Source of the DNA: Coniferiporia sulphurascens | Taxonomy: Eukaryota > Basidiomycota > Agaricomycetes > Hymenochaetales > Hymenochaetaceae | NCBI GenBank assembly: GCA_002794785.1 | Contig: NBBA01000014.1 | Coordinates: forward strand, 806,001-870,000 | Direction: 5' to 3' | DNA length: 64,000 nucleotides | Shown: positions 35,544 to 48,155 of the stretch, one piece after another | How positions within the stretch are numbered: the stretch's first letter is position 1 | How the letters are laid out: each line of letters opens with the position of its first letter | Made by a program: the position numbers and the translations under genes | Notes under the pieces: model-generated | Told to the model about the DNA's origin: nothing | Databases searched by the model: none | What the model saw: the letters and a program-made list of their open reading frames with translations, nothing else

Positions 35544-36192
35544 AAACGCAGTAGATGTGGTTGTTGAAGATGATGGCGACGCTGGCCTCTGACGCTGGCA
35601 CTGGACGAAGTGGCTGCGTGACGGACTACGGCTACGAAAGGGGGGAACCGGGCACAGCCGCGTGTTTTCAGACCCAGCCGATCGCCGGGACGGCATCTGC
35701 CGTAACCATCTGCTACAGCCGTTAGTAGTATGGACCTCAGTTGATTTGGTCGTATGCTTTGATTTATGAAAGTTCATCTCGTGCGGAAAGAACTTGCTGA
35801 TATGTACTACTACGCCCGGTTTTCTGTTCTGGCGTCTGTCTCTGTATGCGGGCGGACAGTGTCCGTAGTATATATGATGGTCTGATTCTTGGGTCGATCT
35901 CGTTGCCGTGTAACCAAGATTCAGGTTGCAACGCATTAGTGACGGGACAGGACACTCCCACCGCCGTCTGGGCCCCGTCTGGTTTTCCATCTCTTTAGAG
36001 CTGGTCTGACTTGTTCGCAGCAGGCCTGCATTTTCGTTCCTTGTTCTCCTATCCGCTCTTTTCACCGCCTTTTCTCTCTTGCTCTGCTCTTGCTAACGAG
36101 CTTCTCAGGCCAAAGACTGCGTTGCCCTTCTTCCCGGGCTGGTCCTCGAGTTATGCGCAGATTATAAGTGGTCTGGTCACCGTTATTGTCCC
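35544..36192. other. divergent promoter region, RTF1 / seven-helix protein
   Basis: About 650 bp between two divergent start codons. A pyrimidine-rich run lies near 36040-36090 (ttctcctatccgctcttttcaccgccttttctctcttgctctgc). No gene supported. Confidence 0.5.
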
Positions 36193-39100
36193 ATGGGCTC
36201 AGTCTGTCTCTCCGAGGCGACGATTGTGCGATGCGAGGCCCTCAGCAAGCTCGACAATGGCATTATATTTATTCCCGTGGTCCTGCAGGTCCTGCTTATA
36301 GCCATAATCACGGCGGTGTATTGGCGCTCTGGCAAGTGCGTGCAGCTTTTACACCTCCCTTGAAAGAGGCTTGCGCCAAAAACAGGCCAAGTGAGCATGT
36401 CTACGGTTGGCTAACAAGTTGCTCCCTACAGGAGAAAACACCTATGGATTTTAGCAGACAGCTGTGCATTTTACACTCTGGTTCTACTCGATCTACTTTC
36501 CCACCTAATACCTGAACCAAGCACAAATCTACAGGTCTTTAAAATCTTTGACTTCATAATCGGTGAGTACCTGTTCCAGGAGACCCGGGTGCGCATCGAA
36601 GCCCACTGACCAAAACCACACAGGAATATTGTCATTTGTACCAATATTATTATACGCCATCTTCCTTTACATCTTCACCTATACCTACTTTCTTCCCATC
36701 CTCTCGCGGTTATCCCGTTCTATAACAAAATACGGGTTTCTCGCATTCATACCTGCCATAGTTGCAGCGAACGAAGTCGGGTCGTTCCTCGGAGTCAGCT
36801 ACCGTATGCTTTTCCCTCATCTACCATTTGGCTATCTTAGACAAATACTTTACAGGGGTTTTACAAGACGCTGTTGGGCAGTCTTTCTTAGCCATAGGCT
36901 TCAGCACACCGGGCGACCAATCCGACTGGCGGATCTTCACAGACCTTACCCTCGTGCTCCTTATTATTTTTCAAGCTTTCGTCTTCTTCTACACTGTGTA
37001 CCTCGTGATCTCACTTCTTCGGAGTCGTCGAGTAGGCCGCAGCAACTCTGAGGAGTACACCCCGCCGACGGTCGGGGGCGTCATATGGATCTCGGTGGGT
37101 GTCAAGCTCGGCGCAATAGAGACGGCATTGGGTTTCGTCGGCAGTGAGGTGTCAGTTGTCCTGGCGAGGCGCATCCTTCGTATGCTTTCCAGAGTTTGCC
37201 TGATCGCAGGCTCTCTACTATGGTGAGTGACGGGCTATCATTCTTCCCTCGAACCTTTTTTTCTTCCCTTTTCTCACCATTAAAAAAAACAGCGAGCGGG
37301 CGACAATAACCCGCCCTTCTGGCAACCGTCGTGCACGCACGGTCTCCCAAATCCGTGCGATGATCAGCAACCCACGTTACAGCACCTTCGCACGGCTTTC
37401 CCCTACCGACATGAACGCATACCCGTACACGTTCCCGTCTATTGCCAACAATTTTCCTCCCGAGATGGAGGCGCAGGCGGGGGCAGAGGCGGTGACTACG
37501 AACCCCCCCACGCCACGCCGCGTGACGGTGCACTACGACGGCAGTACAGCGCCCGAGCTCGCTGTGCGCTTCTCGGGTCTGTACATGCCTCCCGCGGAAG
37601 AGCTCACGGCAGTGTTTCACCGGCGCGGCACGATCCTTGCGACGATCCCGCAATCTGCATTACCCGCCCCCGCGTCGTTCACAAACTCGTCGATGCGAGG
37701 CATGCGCGGGCACACAGACTTGTCCTCGGGCTCAGACACGCGCTCCCTTTACACGACTGTCACCGTACCCTGGCCTTCCCTTGAGTCGGACACACCACCC
37801 CGAAGCCTGAGGGATGCGAGTGGAAGCCGACGTTCCGCTACAAACAGAAGACCCGTTACGTCTTACTCTCAGCGCACGAACACGGAATTTACCAGCGAGA
37901 CCCGTAACAAGCAGTTACTTGTGGCTGCCCTACGCGATTTTGTAGGAAATACCGGGAGTACGAACTCAAATAATTCGTCCAGCGACACGATCGCGCAAAG
38001 ACAGGCCCCGACCTCGCGCGACGACGAACAGCGGAGACCGGAGAGAAGGCGACTGCGGAGGGCTTCAGCGGCTACAGGGGCGAATGTATCTGTGGACACT
38101 GCGAGCGTATCGACCCAGTCTGGAGAAGGTGCAGATACCAAAAGAAAGCCGTCACAGACGAGCCTGGGTTCAGCCAGACGCAAAGCCATGCCCATTCCAC
38201 CGCCCATCGATGCCTCTATTGCAGGTCCCGACGTCGACCTAATGGCAAAAGTGCAGATTACCGCGACATCACCAACCGCGTTGGGGGAGGAAGGGAGCAA
38301 GCACTCCCCGTCTCCAGAAAAACAACGCAGGGAAGTTGATCGTAGTAAGAGCATCAACACAAGTGTCAAGGATAAGAGCAGGAGGCGGACAGTGAGCAGC
38401 GGTGCGCGCATGGGGACGCCTGGAATGACGCTTGCATCAAGTAGCCCACGTACCGACACGGATATACAGACCGGGCGATACGGAAGCGTCAGGACCGGGG
38501 GCGAGTCCGTTGCGGCAGATCCGTTCGGAAGCGGCGAGAGTTATTATGGCGAGCAGGACTACCGCATGTCGGAGCTTGCAGGAGCGGAGAGCGGGCTGGG
38601 CCGCATCGCCTCCCGCGTCGCGCAATTCGACCGCCAGCGGCGCCAGTCATACCGCGGGTTGGACGAGCCATCGCCCAACGTGTATAGTCCGTTTGCGCTC
38701 CCGACCGACCGCAAGGGCAAGGGCAAAGCAAGGGCACGCACGTCCACTCAGCCAGGCCCGGAATCTGCCTATGCGTACGGTCGCCGTGGATCTGGACCCA
38801 CGCCCCCCGAACGGGCACTCGTAATCGGCAGACCACGCCATCTAAGTGCACGTACCACGAGCAGCGGGTCTAGTCCGCTCACGGGAGCCTCGGGCATTAT
38901 TAGCCCGCGCGACTCATGGGCGCCAACACTCGAGTCTGCGCGGCACGAGCGCGTAACGGCAGCATGGCGCACGGCCTCGCGCCCTACCACTGCAGGGCGC
39001 ACGCATGTGCACACCTTCTCGGATGCCTCGTTTGCTTCAGCTGCATCGAGCGCCGACGCGCTCGAGAGGCACGCAGCGCGTGAGCGTGAGCTCGTTCGGA

Positions 39101-39330
39101 TCAAGAGCGTAGGCCGTGTGTCGACACGCCAAACGCCGACACCGTCACCAAGCTCGTTCCCCGCCCGGAACAGCATGCGCGCTGAGTCGAGTGATTATAG
39201 TATAAGTAATTTCGCGGCCGCTGACGGCTCGCTTGCGGGCAGTCCCAGTCCACAGAGGCTCGTTAGGCCCTACCGGAGGAGTACTGATTCTAATTCCGTA
39301 TTGGGGATGGGATCCTCACTACGCTCGTAA
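36193..39330 (+). CDS. seven-helix membrane protein with about 600-residue Ser/Arg-rich cytoplasmic tail, 952 residues
   Basis: Five exons (36193-36335, 36432-36562, 36624-36803, 36856-37222, 37293-39330) close to 953 codons. Seven hydrophobic segments can be read in the first 275 residues: IIFIPVVLQVLLIAIITAVY, FYTLVLLDLLSHLI, FVPILLYAIFLYIFTYTYF, GFLAFIPAIVAANEVGSFLG, LTLVLLIIFQAFVFFYTVYL, VIWISVGVKLGAIETALGFV and RMLSRVCLIAGSLL. The layout suggests a GPCR-like or other 7-TM basidiomycete family; I do not recognise a receptor motif. From residue 280 on, the protein is soluble, with many Ser/Thr-Pro sites, basic KGKGKARA and long disordered stretches. The start is the first in-frame ATG and gives a short extracellular N-terminus without signal peptide. 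Introns are phase-clean. Confidence 0.8.
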
Positions 39331-39844
39331 TGAAGCCTGGCAGCGGTATTGATGGTGATGATGTTTCTCATTCACGCAGGGAGAGGAGACGTACTAAGGG
39401 ATCGATGGACGATGGTGTCCGCCAGCTGGAGGATCGCCAATTCTCTTTTCCTGCTTCATTTTTTGTGCCCTGTCGGACTTGGGCTTTAATATTCTTTTGA
39501 CCTTCTTGCTATACCTGTTTTTTGGTATTTAGGGTTTTCCGGTGTTTCGACTTTGTGGGCTTTTGCGTAGACGCGAGTCCACAGGTCTTTTTCCTACTCA
39601 CGCTTTCTCATGTGCTCGCAGCTATTGATTGCTTTTCGTCACTCGTTACGTCTTCCTTCTAGTTGTACATAGCTTTCACTAGGGTTGTCCCTGGGTTTTC
39701 TCCTGGACATGGGCTGTGTAACTCCGGTCACGGCATGATATGATAAGCCGGTTCAAGCTCGGGAGGTCGGCTCATAAGACGCGCATAAATGGACTTGAAT
39801 AAATAAATAGGTACAACGCTATATCCGAAAAAAACAGCACAGAA
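39331..39844. other. convergent intergenic gap
   Basis: 3' regions of the seven-helix protein and VPS26; T-rich, no frame supported. Confidence 0.5.
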
Positions 39845-41191
39845 CTAGTTCTGTAAAGTGGGTCAGCATATGGGCCAGAACGCAGCAAGATTTGTCGGCC
39901 ACTGACCTCAGGTATTCTGAATATCGTAATCTCCTATAATATACGCACACGTGTTAGCGTAAGTAGGAAGGTCTCTCTGAAAGGACAGCGCACCTGCTGC
40001 TTGAAGTACCGTCTGTTCTCCTCGTCGATCAAGACAAGGTTGAGGTAGTATCGTGTGCTGAACTTCTTGTTCACTTCGCGGAAAGTTGGTGTCAGGTCGA
40101 AGCCTCCCAAAAAGAGACGTATCGGGATCGTCTCTCCTATATTAAAAAATCATGAAGAGTCAGTAAGTTCCCCGCCACATGTGTAAAATAGATAGGAGGA
40201 GTGAATGAGGTACCGCCTCACCTCGCACAGGTGCGCCATCCATGATTTCGAACTTTGTGATTGTCTCACTCTCGTTGTACTGATTCGGAACCGCACCGGT
40301 CGTCTCACGCCTGATAATGGAGAGTTCCATATGCTTGATCTTGATTCGAACAAGCAAGAAATAAATCTTGCCAACAATCACATCTTTCAGGTGATATCTT
40401 GCATATGTGGTCCGGAATCAGTAATTTCGCACGAAAGTAGAACTGAAAGGCGACGTACTTCGATTTGTTATATTCGAATTCGATGTGTAGGCAGTCCTCA
40501 ATTCCAACTTCCATCTTTATTGAGTTGTTCGTATCCGGCGGCATGCGATACGAGTGCACCCAAATGTCCTTGTCTTTTACAACTTCCGCTATCCGCCGCG
40601 AGATTGTTACTCGCACAAAATATCTACAAAGTTTAGTATATTTCAGAGGGGCGAAAAGTAGGAAAAGATGGTACCGCACCTTAATTTAACGTTAATGCCC
40701 TGGTAACTTTCGTACTGTTTCTCCACGTTTTTGAACGAGAAATCGAACGTCTGAGCTTGCCGCATCTCACCCGGTGCTGCGAGTTCTTGAGATATGGACA
40801 AGAATTCATGATGATGCCCCCGGTCGTAGAACAACTCTGTTAACATCAACACAGAATCCGTGCAATGTCAGATCTAGCGGACGATACTTTGGCATACAAA
40901 TACAGGCACGTACCAATAGCCCCCACGAACTCAACCTTGATCCCCTCATGTGTAAGCTTCTTTCCATCGCGTACACGGATTGATGCCTGAAGAACGACCG
41001 TTCGCCCGGTGACGCGCTGTGCAGGAACGAAATATGGTGCGCACCTGGCCAGTAACAGACTCGCCGTCGTAGTACACTGGGCAGCGTACAGTCTTCTCCT
41101 TCTCGACTTTCACATCAATTTGCTTCCTCTCTTCCTCGCTATCCAGCTTAATGTCGACGTCCACCGGTGACGCGAAGAAGTACGCTGCCAT
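39845..41191 (-). CDS. VPS26: retromer subunit VPS26, 297 residues
   Basis: Eight exons (41191-41045, 40986-40914, 40836-40680, 40623-40459, 40397-40222, 40136-39994, 39933-39907, 39850-39845) close to 298 codons. Arrestin-fold landmarks: KTVRCPVYYDGESVTG, GKKLTHEGIKVEFVGAI, ELFYDRGHHHEFLS, LAAPGEM, FKNVEKQYESYQGINVKLRY, YHLKDVIVGKIYFLLVRIKI, IRRETTG, EIMDGAPVRGETIPIRLFL, FNKK-type FREVNKKFSTRYYLNLVLIDEE and NRRYFKQQEI. VPS26 pairs with VPS35 and VPS29 to retrieve cargo from endosomes. The last two exons are the weak point: either a 56-nt intron joins RIPE to a final Asn and stop, or the frame reads on to a stop further downstream. Confidence 0.93.
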
Positions 41192-43321
41192 GGTTTGGGC
41201 GGGCGCGGGGCTTCGTAACACTGCGCGTCTTTAGTACTGTTCGAGTTTGCAGATGTAATTTGAAGGCGTCGTAAGTTCAACAGCCTAGTATGGACGAGAT
41301 TATAGGCACAATGCGCTCCCTGTTCTGGTGTTCTGGGAGGCAAGATGGTTTACTTGAGACTGTCGACGGCGTTGCGTCTCCAGCATCGGCGCCGCAGCTC
41401 TCGGCTCAGTAATGCCAGGGAATTACTTATTATGGACTCAGTTCCGGAAAAGACCCGGTTAGTCTGCCCGTATGCAGCAATTATCCCGGAGGGTCCAGCC
41501 GCCGGCATATACATCTTCTGGTCATTGTGTAGGTTATGCTTTAACATTCCTAGTTTCCTGTCTACGAGTGATCTGTAATCCAGAACATTTCCAGGTTCCA
41601 GCATGACTGTACGTCTGTATTCCGATGAGATAAGTGTGCGCATGCATGGGTGCGGACAGCGCAAGGCGGCATTGCTCCATTTGATGAGTGAGCAACAATT
41701 TTTCTTAGGGATTGGGCGAGTAGAGCTAATAGTATCATTTCATTTATTCGGGGAGGGATTTATATCCAATAACTCACGACGCTATTTTACTTCCTCACTT
41801 CTATTGCTATGCACCGAGTTGCAGCGTATTCCAGCAACACCAAGTTACCCGCGTTGTGCTCTACGCACATCTATATCGCTTGGCAAAATCGTGCAGATCT
41901 CAACCGCCTAAGCAGCGAACGGTAATCCTCAGCCTACCCCATCCCTCCATCCCGTCCCGTCTCCCTCCGATGTCCTTTCTTCGATCCGGGCGAAGAAATT
42001 GACCTGACATACCTCTCACTGCACTCGCTCCATACATGTGCCGGTGCTCTCCCGCATTCCCCGCATTCCCCACCCTCATTGAGCGCTTCCGTGCTCGCAC
42101 GGGCCCAAGAGTCAATGTGATTGGCAGGAGAGGTTGCATGACAACATACACCATCGTGGCGGTTCTGTCCTGGCGTCCAACTGTAAGCTGAAAGGGAAAA
42201 GGATGCTATGAGTATGTCCCAATGACCCTCTACATTTCTCGTACCGGCTCGGTCTCGAATTAACGCTTCGCTGTTTCCATACTCTGTCCCCCGGTCTCGG
42301 CCAACCTCGGGGGAAAAGCGATGACGGTATGGTAGACTGATCTCGACGTTCGATCCCTTGTACTCCGCGTTCTTCTCCTTACCATCCCGAGAGCCTGGAG
42401 AAGAACCGCTAAGCGACGGCCTATTGCATGAGTTGCACAGCCCGATAGTGGGGTGACTTCGTCGAAAACTTCACCGCCTTCCCCCGGATCCCGAGACCCA
42501 CCGGGTTACGACAGACGACTATTGTACTCTGGTAATGTGATTGAGCGGAATGATGACCCCATGAAGCTCAAGAATGCAGATTGCGCGTCATATTCCTTCG
42601 TGTCCAATCGCATGTGAGAGACGAGCATAGTACCCACGTTTTTCGCATTCGACAGGACAGCAATGTGAGCTCTGGATACTCCGTGCAAGCATTCTTGTCT
42701 GGTCGGGTGACCGTCCGCCGGAGGATATAGGGCTCAGGAGCTGGAACATTTGATATTTACAGCACGCCAGAGCACGATCCACGATCTAGCCCAGAAGAAG
42801 TTCATCCACAGAGAGACAAACGGCAATCCGTGAAGCATTCACGGTGTTCCGCTTGCGAGACGATACAGCTCCAGCTAACACGTGATAGCTTTTCGTGAGT
42901 CAGAAACAATCGGTGTCCGTCGGGGCTGCTGGTGGAAGTTGTGGCTTGCCGTCTCTTCCTCAAAACTTTTCATGAGGTCTTCCTTAACTTCTTCGGACCA
43001 GTGTGGTATTTTCCGCTTCATTGAGCAGCATTTTCTTCCGACGGAAGCTCGAGTCGGGCCAAGCAAGAGAGGGCTTTTGGCGGTCTAGGAAGTAAACATC
43101 CAAAAGAATCAGTACGGCATTTACTTATTTGCTTCCAGCTCCGCTTGAACTTAAACTTCGCCTCTGAGCATACGCATTAAACCTCCTGTACAGGATGTAT
43201 GCAATAATACAATCTCATTTTATATTGGTGAGAAGTGACTACTGACTTATCGCGGTACTAAAAACCGCTACTTTCTAAAGGCTCTGTCATATCGCCACCA
43301 ACATTATTGACTGAACAGACT
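41192..43321. other. 2.1-kb stretch without a supportable gene
   Basis: Between the VPS26 start and a minus-strand hypothetical. Frames of 60-105 codons occur on both strands; 41350-41664 (-) and 42875-43066 (-) have fairly balanced residue content (for example KRKIPHWSEEVKEDLMKSF) but no start context, no splice partners and no family I recognise. These could be relics or exons of a fast-evolving gene. Confidence 0.4.
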
Positions 43322-44023
43322 TCACTTCTTTTTATGGACTGAAGTCCCGCTACGTCCATGTGGCGTGTTCACTTGTGCACCCGATGCAGAACTTTGGGAA
43401 TCAGTGGCCTGCAGCCTTGTCTGGTCGATGAGTGGGCCAGAGATACTGTACGGAATCATAGAGGGAGTCAGGAAGTCGCCCTGGTATGTATGTTTATCAT
43501 GCAAGCGCGCCTGCTCCTCCTCGCTTGCTGAGGAGTAACTTGGCTCGAGATCCTTTGGTTGGCTCCTCGGATACCACGCCTGACCTCCGTCGCCAGGCTG
43601 AGCAGAAGCAGTAGGAGTAAGCATTTGGGTTTCCGTTTGGAAATGCGGCGCCACGCCTGGATTGTCCATAGAAGACGCTTCAGCTTCCAAGACTTTCAGT
43701 GCTTGCTTTAGGTCATCCGTCTTTCTGGGCTTTGGACTCTGTATTGCAGGAGAGCCATGTAAGCTGGTCACTGTGTTTCTGGATCTGTAGGGCGTAGTCA
43801 TAGTCTTTGTGTTGCGATTCAGCAGAGCGGGGGTAATCGTTTTATAGCGTCGAAAATATGCATTTGTGCCGGTTTGCGTGCATGGATTTGCACATTGATT
43901 CCCGCTCGAGTGTACAGTATACCGCGGACGATTAAAGTGCGCGTATCTGACCTTGGCTATTATTGGCCTTGCGTCATATCGGAGCGTAGTGAGAGTACGT
44001 AGGAAGCGCGCAATGTTGTGCAA
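43322..44023 (-). CDS. hypothetical protein, 233 residues, mitochondrial-type N-terminus
   Basis: Single uninterrupted frame. The first 60 residues are rich in Arg, Ala, Thr and Ser with almost no acidic residues (MHNIARFLRTLTTLRYDARP), as in a mitochondrial presequence. The rest is polar, Ser/Pro/Gln-rich, with one amphipathic helix (DDLKQALKVLEAEA) and a basic KKK end. No known domain. A second Met (MTTPYRSR) about 74 codons in could be the real start, which would remove the presequence. Long frames can arise by chance, but this one is longer than its surroundings and compositionally sensible. Confidence 0.5.
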   Translation of the reverse strand: MHNIARFLRTLTTLRYDARPIIAKVRYAHFNRPRYTVHSSGNQCANPCTQTGTNAYFRRYKTITPALLNRNTKTMTTPYRSRNTVTSLHGSPAIQSPKPRKTDDLKQALKVLEAEASSMDNPGVAPHFQTETQMLTPTASAQPGDGGQAWYPRSQPKDLEPSYSSASEEEQARLHDKHTYQGDFLTPSMIPYSISGPLIDQTRLQATDSQSSASGAQVNTPHGRSGTSVHKKK

Positions 44024-45261
44024 AGATGACCAGTTGTGGCTGGTATGTTTGCCCAGGTCTGTCCAGTTTGAGCTTCAAATCTGACAAATTGTTCTGTGCG
44101 CGTCATATATGGTGCCTAGCAAAGAAATTTTAGGGTAACGTGTCGCGCGGAGATTACAGTGGTGGAAGTTGTGTAAAATGCCCGGAGATATGGGAGCTTT
44201 GTTTTATCTTTGCTGCATGGTGGATCGCCTCCCAAGTTTTGACTCCAACGGGTTGCCGGGGGTGGAGTAGCAGCCTGAACCTTGACACCTGCGTTATCAG
44301 TCCCTTCGCCGAGCCTTCCGAGGCCACTGGTGTGCTATCTTCAGTTCGGAGCAGATATGGTGAGGTTAGCACCCTTTGTAAGGTTTGAAAACGGAGGCAA
44401 ATCCATCGGATGGCCCGGCCATCAACGGTAGGGGGGACACGGGGATAGCCGGGATTGGGAGGATGGCTACAAAAAACAGTACAAACGAACAAGCTTATCT
44501 GGTCCAATCAGGTTTAACAAAAAGCACATGGATCACTCGAGAATTCTGTATGCCGTGAACAAGCTTCTTGTGGACCGCTCGTTGTAGCCAAGACGTTTCT
44601 GATTTTGATATTCGGCGAAAAGGAGCAGGACTACTTACCGGTGTACGCAGTCGCAATTCATGTCGCCGCTGTTACACTAGACGGCCGGACTGGAAGAAGA
44701 GCGAAGTGATAAATGCAGATGTAAACGATTTGCTCTGCTCGGATATGATCGGAGTGCGCCGCGCAAGACTTGTGATAGGTGACTTGTCCCGAGTAGGACC
44801 ATTCCTATTTGTCCCGCGGCGGATGTGGGGGAAGTGTACGTGTGCGTCCCCGCAATCTAGGGACGGCGGCCTGATGCTTTAGGGCAGCAAGATCAAGATT
44901 GACAGTGCGCAACAGTTCCGTTTGAATCGGTTTCTTCCCTACTCTCAATTTTCGGTTTTTGAGAGAGTGAATTGCCTGAATTGCGTACTACAGGGGCGCC
45001 TCCATGAAGTAAATCGGGGCCGCTCTGTCTCCGTGCGCTTCAAGTTGGCTGGCGGGCGCGAATGAAGCAGGGCATCGTAGAGTGAACGTTAACGACTACT
45101 GGAAGACACGGGTGATAGCCGGCGCGCGCGCTCCTAACCCTTATAATATACAAAGAGGGTGGTGCAACCCCCGGAGAGGAAGGTTTATGGTGACTAATAG
45201 TCACACGACTGAATTAGCAACAAACTGCATATAACTCTCCGTCCTATAGCCTCTCATCAGC
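44024..45261. other. gene-poor region upstream of acetyl-CoA synthetase
   Basis: About 1.2 kb with only short overlapping frames (44140-44388, 44568-44882). Probably promoter and spacer. Confidence 0.4.
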
Positions 45262-45307
45262 CCGCCCTTTCCCTTTCCCCTTTTTTCCCTCCTCTCTCTC
45301 TCTTTCC
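45262..45307 (+). promoter_or_regulatory. CT-rich tract before acetyl-CoA synthetase
   Basis: A nearly pure pyrimidine run (ccctttccccttttttccct then ctctctctctc) about 65-110 bp before the ATG at 45373. CT-rich boxes just upstream of the transcription start are typical of strongly expressed filamentous fungal genes; the assignment is by analogy. Confidence 0.5.
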
Positions 45308-45372
45308 TGTTCTCGTGGACCTCCCCCCTCCCCTGTCGGCAATCGTATAATTGTTGTTGTTCGCACACGACG

Positions 45373-48155
45373 ATGGCCGAGCATGAAGAAGCCCCGACGT
45401 TTCCCGTCGCGCCCCGCCTGCGCGATGGTCCCAAGAAGCCGCATGTCGGCCCAAAGAGAGAAGACTATCATCAACATCACGCGCTGACAATCGGCGAACA
45501 CTCGGACAAATTCTGGGAGAAGGCGAGTGCGCGTCTCTTTTGTCTTCGCGCGAGCTGTCCCACGACGCGCCTGCTCAAAGTACTGGGCGCGACCGGCCAG
45601 GACCCGGGGGTGGGAGAACGGATGGATAATGAATGGACTTTGCATTGCATTGCAGCAGTGATCAGCTGCTGTTCTCATGTGTATGGAGAGGGTTTACCTA
45701 ATGCGCAACGCGTTGTGGTCGGGGTTAACCATGCGCATTATTCGCCCCCAGTCTCGGAGTTTCTATATACCGTGTTCACGGCTTAGCTTCAAGATCTATA
45801 CAATCGGGCCGTATATGAAGAGAAATAATTCTCTGCTTATTTTGCATGGTCACGGTGCCGTGGAAAAAAATACGTTTCCAGGCGTATTGGAACTTCTGAT
45901 GCACCAATGGGAAGCTCTTCCTGGCGTCGTTCCATGATCTGCTCCCGCATCCCCGGCGAAGCCATGGCTCTTTGCCCGCCTCAGACGGTCCAGACCCCTA
46001 TTACTGCCCTATCGTTTATGCAGCCCGTGTACTTCGAATTCGAGAAGCCTAAGCTGACGAGAGCAACGTTCTCTTCCTTATTAGATCGCGAAGGAAACAC
46101 TGTATTGGGACCGGCCGTTCAAAACGGTCCGTTCCGGTAGTTTTGTAAATGGTGACATCGTCTGGTTCCCCGAAGGCGGCCTTAACGCGTCGTATAACTG
46201 CGTCGACCGCTGGGCGTACAAGCACCCTGAAAAAGTATCTATCTAAGTAACTTGCTTTGTACCAGCTAATTCACGCATATATTCAGGTTGCGATCATCTA
46301 CGAAGCTGATGAGCCCGGTGAAGGTTGTCTCGTCACGTATGGCGAGCTCTTCCGCGAAGTTTGCCGCATCGCAAATGTACTCAGGGAGTTCGGTGTTAAG
46401 AAAGGCGATACTGTATCAATCTACCTGCCTATGACTTGGCATGCCGCTGCCGCCTTTCTCGCTTGTGCCCGTATCGGCGCGGTGCATTCCGTCGTTTTCG
46501 CAGGTTTCTCCGCTGAATCACTGCGCGATCGAGTGCGCGATTGTGGCTCGCGCGTTCTCATTACCACGGATGAGGGCCGTCGCGGCGGAAAAACGATCGC
46601 GACCAAGGCAATTGTTGACGCTGCATTAAAAGAGTGCCCCGCCGTTGAGCATGTGCTCGTACTGATGCGCACTGGAAAGCCTGTCTCGTGGACGCAAGGA
46701 CGCGACAAGTGGTGGCATGAAGAGGCAGCCCGCGTGCAGGCGTACTGTCCGCCTGAAATCATGTCTGCTGAAGACCCACTCTTCATTCTTTACGTGGGCA
46801 CCCTTTACTTTCCTTCATTCTGTTCCTTCGGAGGTTAAACGGGGCTTGTATTTAGACGTCGGGTTCGACGGGTAAGCCGAAAGGTGTTGTGCACACGACA
46901 GGTGGTTACCTGCTTGGTGCGGCGCTGACGGTAAAGTACGTCTTTGATGTACACCCGGACGATAAGTTCGCATGCATGGCTGACGTCGGTTGGATCACGG
47001 GCCACACGTATGAACATTCCTTTACCTGTGCATACTCTTCAGTTTTGACGCTCTGTTCTCCCAGTTACATCGTGTACGGTCCACTCGCAAACGGTGTGAC
47101 GACGACGATTTTCGAGTCGACACCTGTTTACCCGACCCCCGCGCGGTACTGGCAGCATGTGCAGGAGCATAAGATCACGCAGTTCTACAGCGCACCGACA
47201 GCCATTCGCCTCTTACGAAGGCTGGGGCACCACCACGTCGCGGGACACGACCTTAGCTCACTACGTGTACTCGGCTCGGTCGGAGAGCCAATCAATCCTG
47301 AGGCGTGGCACTGGTATCACGAGCACGTCGGGCGCGGGCAGTGCGCGATCGTCGACACGTTCTGGCAGACGGAGACCGGATCGATCGTCGTCACGCCGTT
47401 CCCCGGTGCAATAGAGACGAAGCCGGGTGCGGCGACAGTCCCCTTCTTTGGGATTGATCCTGTTATCCTCGACCCACAGTCTGGTGCAGTCCTGGAGGGA
47501 AACAACGTCGAGGGCGTTCTGTGTATCCGGAACCACTGGCCCAGTCTTGCACGTACGGTGTATGGCGACCACAAGCGCTACCTCGAGACATACATGAAGC
47601 CGTACCCTGGCTACTTCTACACGGGCGACGGCGCGGCGCGTGATGCAGATGGGTACATCTGGATCAAAGGACGCGTTGACGGTTCGTGATTTCCCCTTTC
47701 CCCTTCCTCCTTTCCCGCGCTGAGTTGCGCCACCCTGTACAGATGTCATCAACGTGTCGGGTCACCGCCTGTCGACAGCAGAGATCGAATCTGCACTGAT
47801 CCTGCACAACGGCGTAGCAGAGACAGCCGTGATCGGCACAGCAGATGAACTGACAGGGCAGGCGGTGTACGCCTTCGTGACGCTCAAGCCAGACTTTGCA
47901 TTCGCGCCTGCGGACGAAACCACACTCGCCAAGGAGCTCACACTACAAGTGCGCAAGGTGATCGGCCCGTTCGCCGCACCGAAGCGCGTGTTCGTCGTCG
48001 TAGACCTCCCGAAGACGCGCTCGGGCAAGATCATGCGTCGTGTGCTGCGGAAGATCGTCGCCGGGGAGGGCGACCAGCTCGGTGACCTCAGTACACTCGC
48101 GGATCCCTCTGTCGTTGAGAATATCAAGGCGAAGGTCGCAGAGGGGGCTGCGTAA
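45373..48155 (+). CDS. ACS1: acetyl-CoA synthetase (AMP-forming), 662 residues
   Basis: Six exons (45373-45522, 46085-46234, 46287-46793, 46856-47007, 47065-47681, 47743-48155) close to 663 codons. Landmarks: [20 protein letters not shown], the nucleotide loop [10 protein letters not shown] at about residue 270, [33 protein letters not shown] (acetate pocket Trp present), [20 protein letters not shown] and, near the C-terminus, the acetylatable catalytic lysine in TRSGKIMRR. The enzyme activates acetate in cytosol and nucleus for lipid synthesis, acetate growth and histone acetylation. The first intron is odd: about 560 nt, with a GC donor (AAG|gcgagt); the in-frame read-through from exon 1 runs 88 codons without homology and was rejected. 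A CT-rich tract precedes the start. Confidence 0.93.

Noticed and set aside
41350..41664. Minus-strand frame of 104 codons upstream of VPS26
   Set aside because: Composition is protein-like but it has no family, no splice partner and no context; kept only as a note in the gap entry.
42328..42360. Possible tRNA T-loop (gttcgatccc)
   Set aside because: The flanking five bases cannot pair as a T-stem and no A box or acceptor stem was found at the right distance.
45523..45786. In-frame extension of acetyl-CoA synthetase exon 1
   Set aside because: No similarity to the family, and splicing at 45522 to 46085 restores the conserved sequence exactly.
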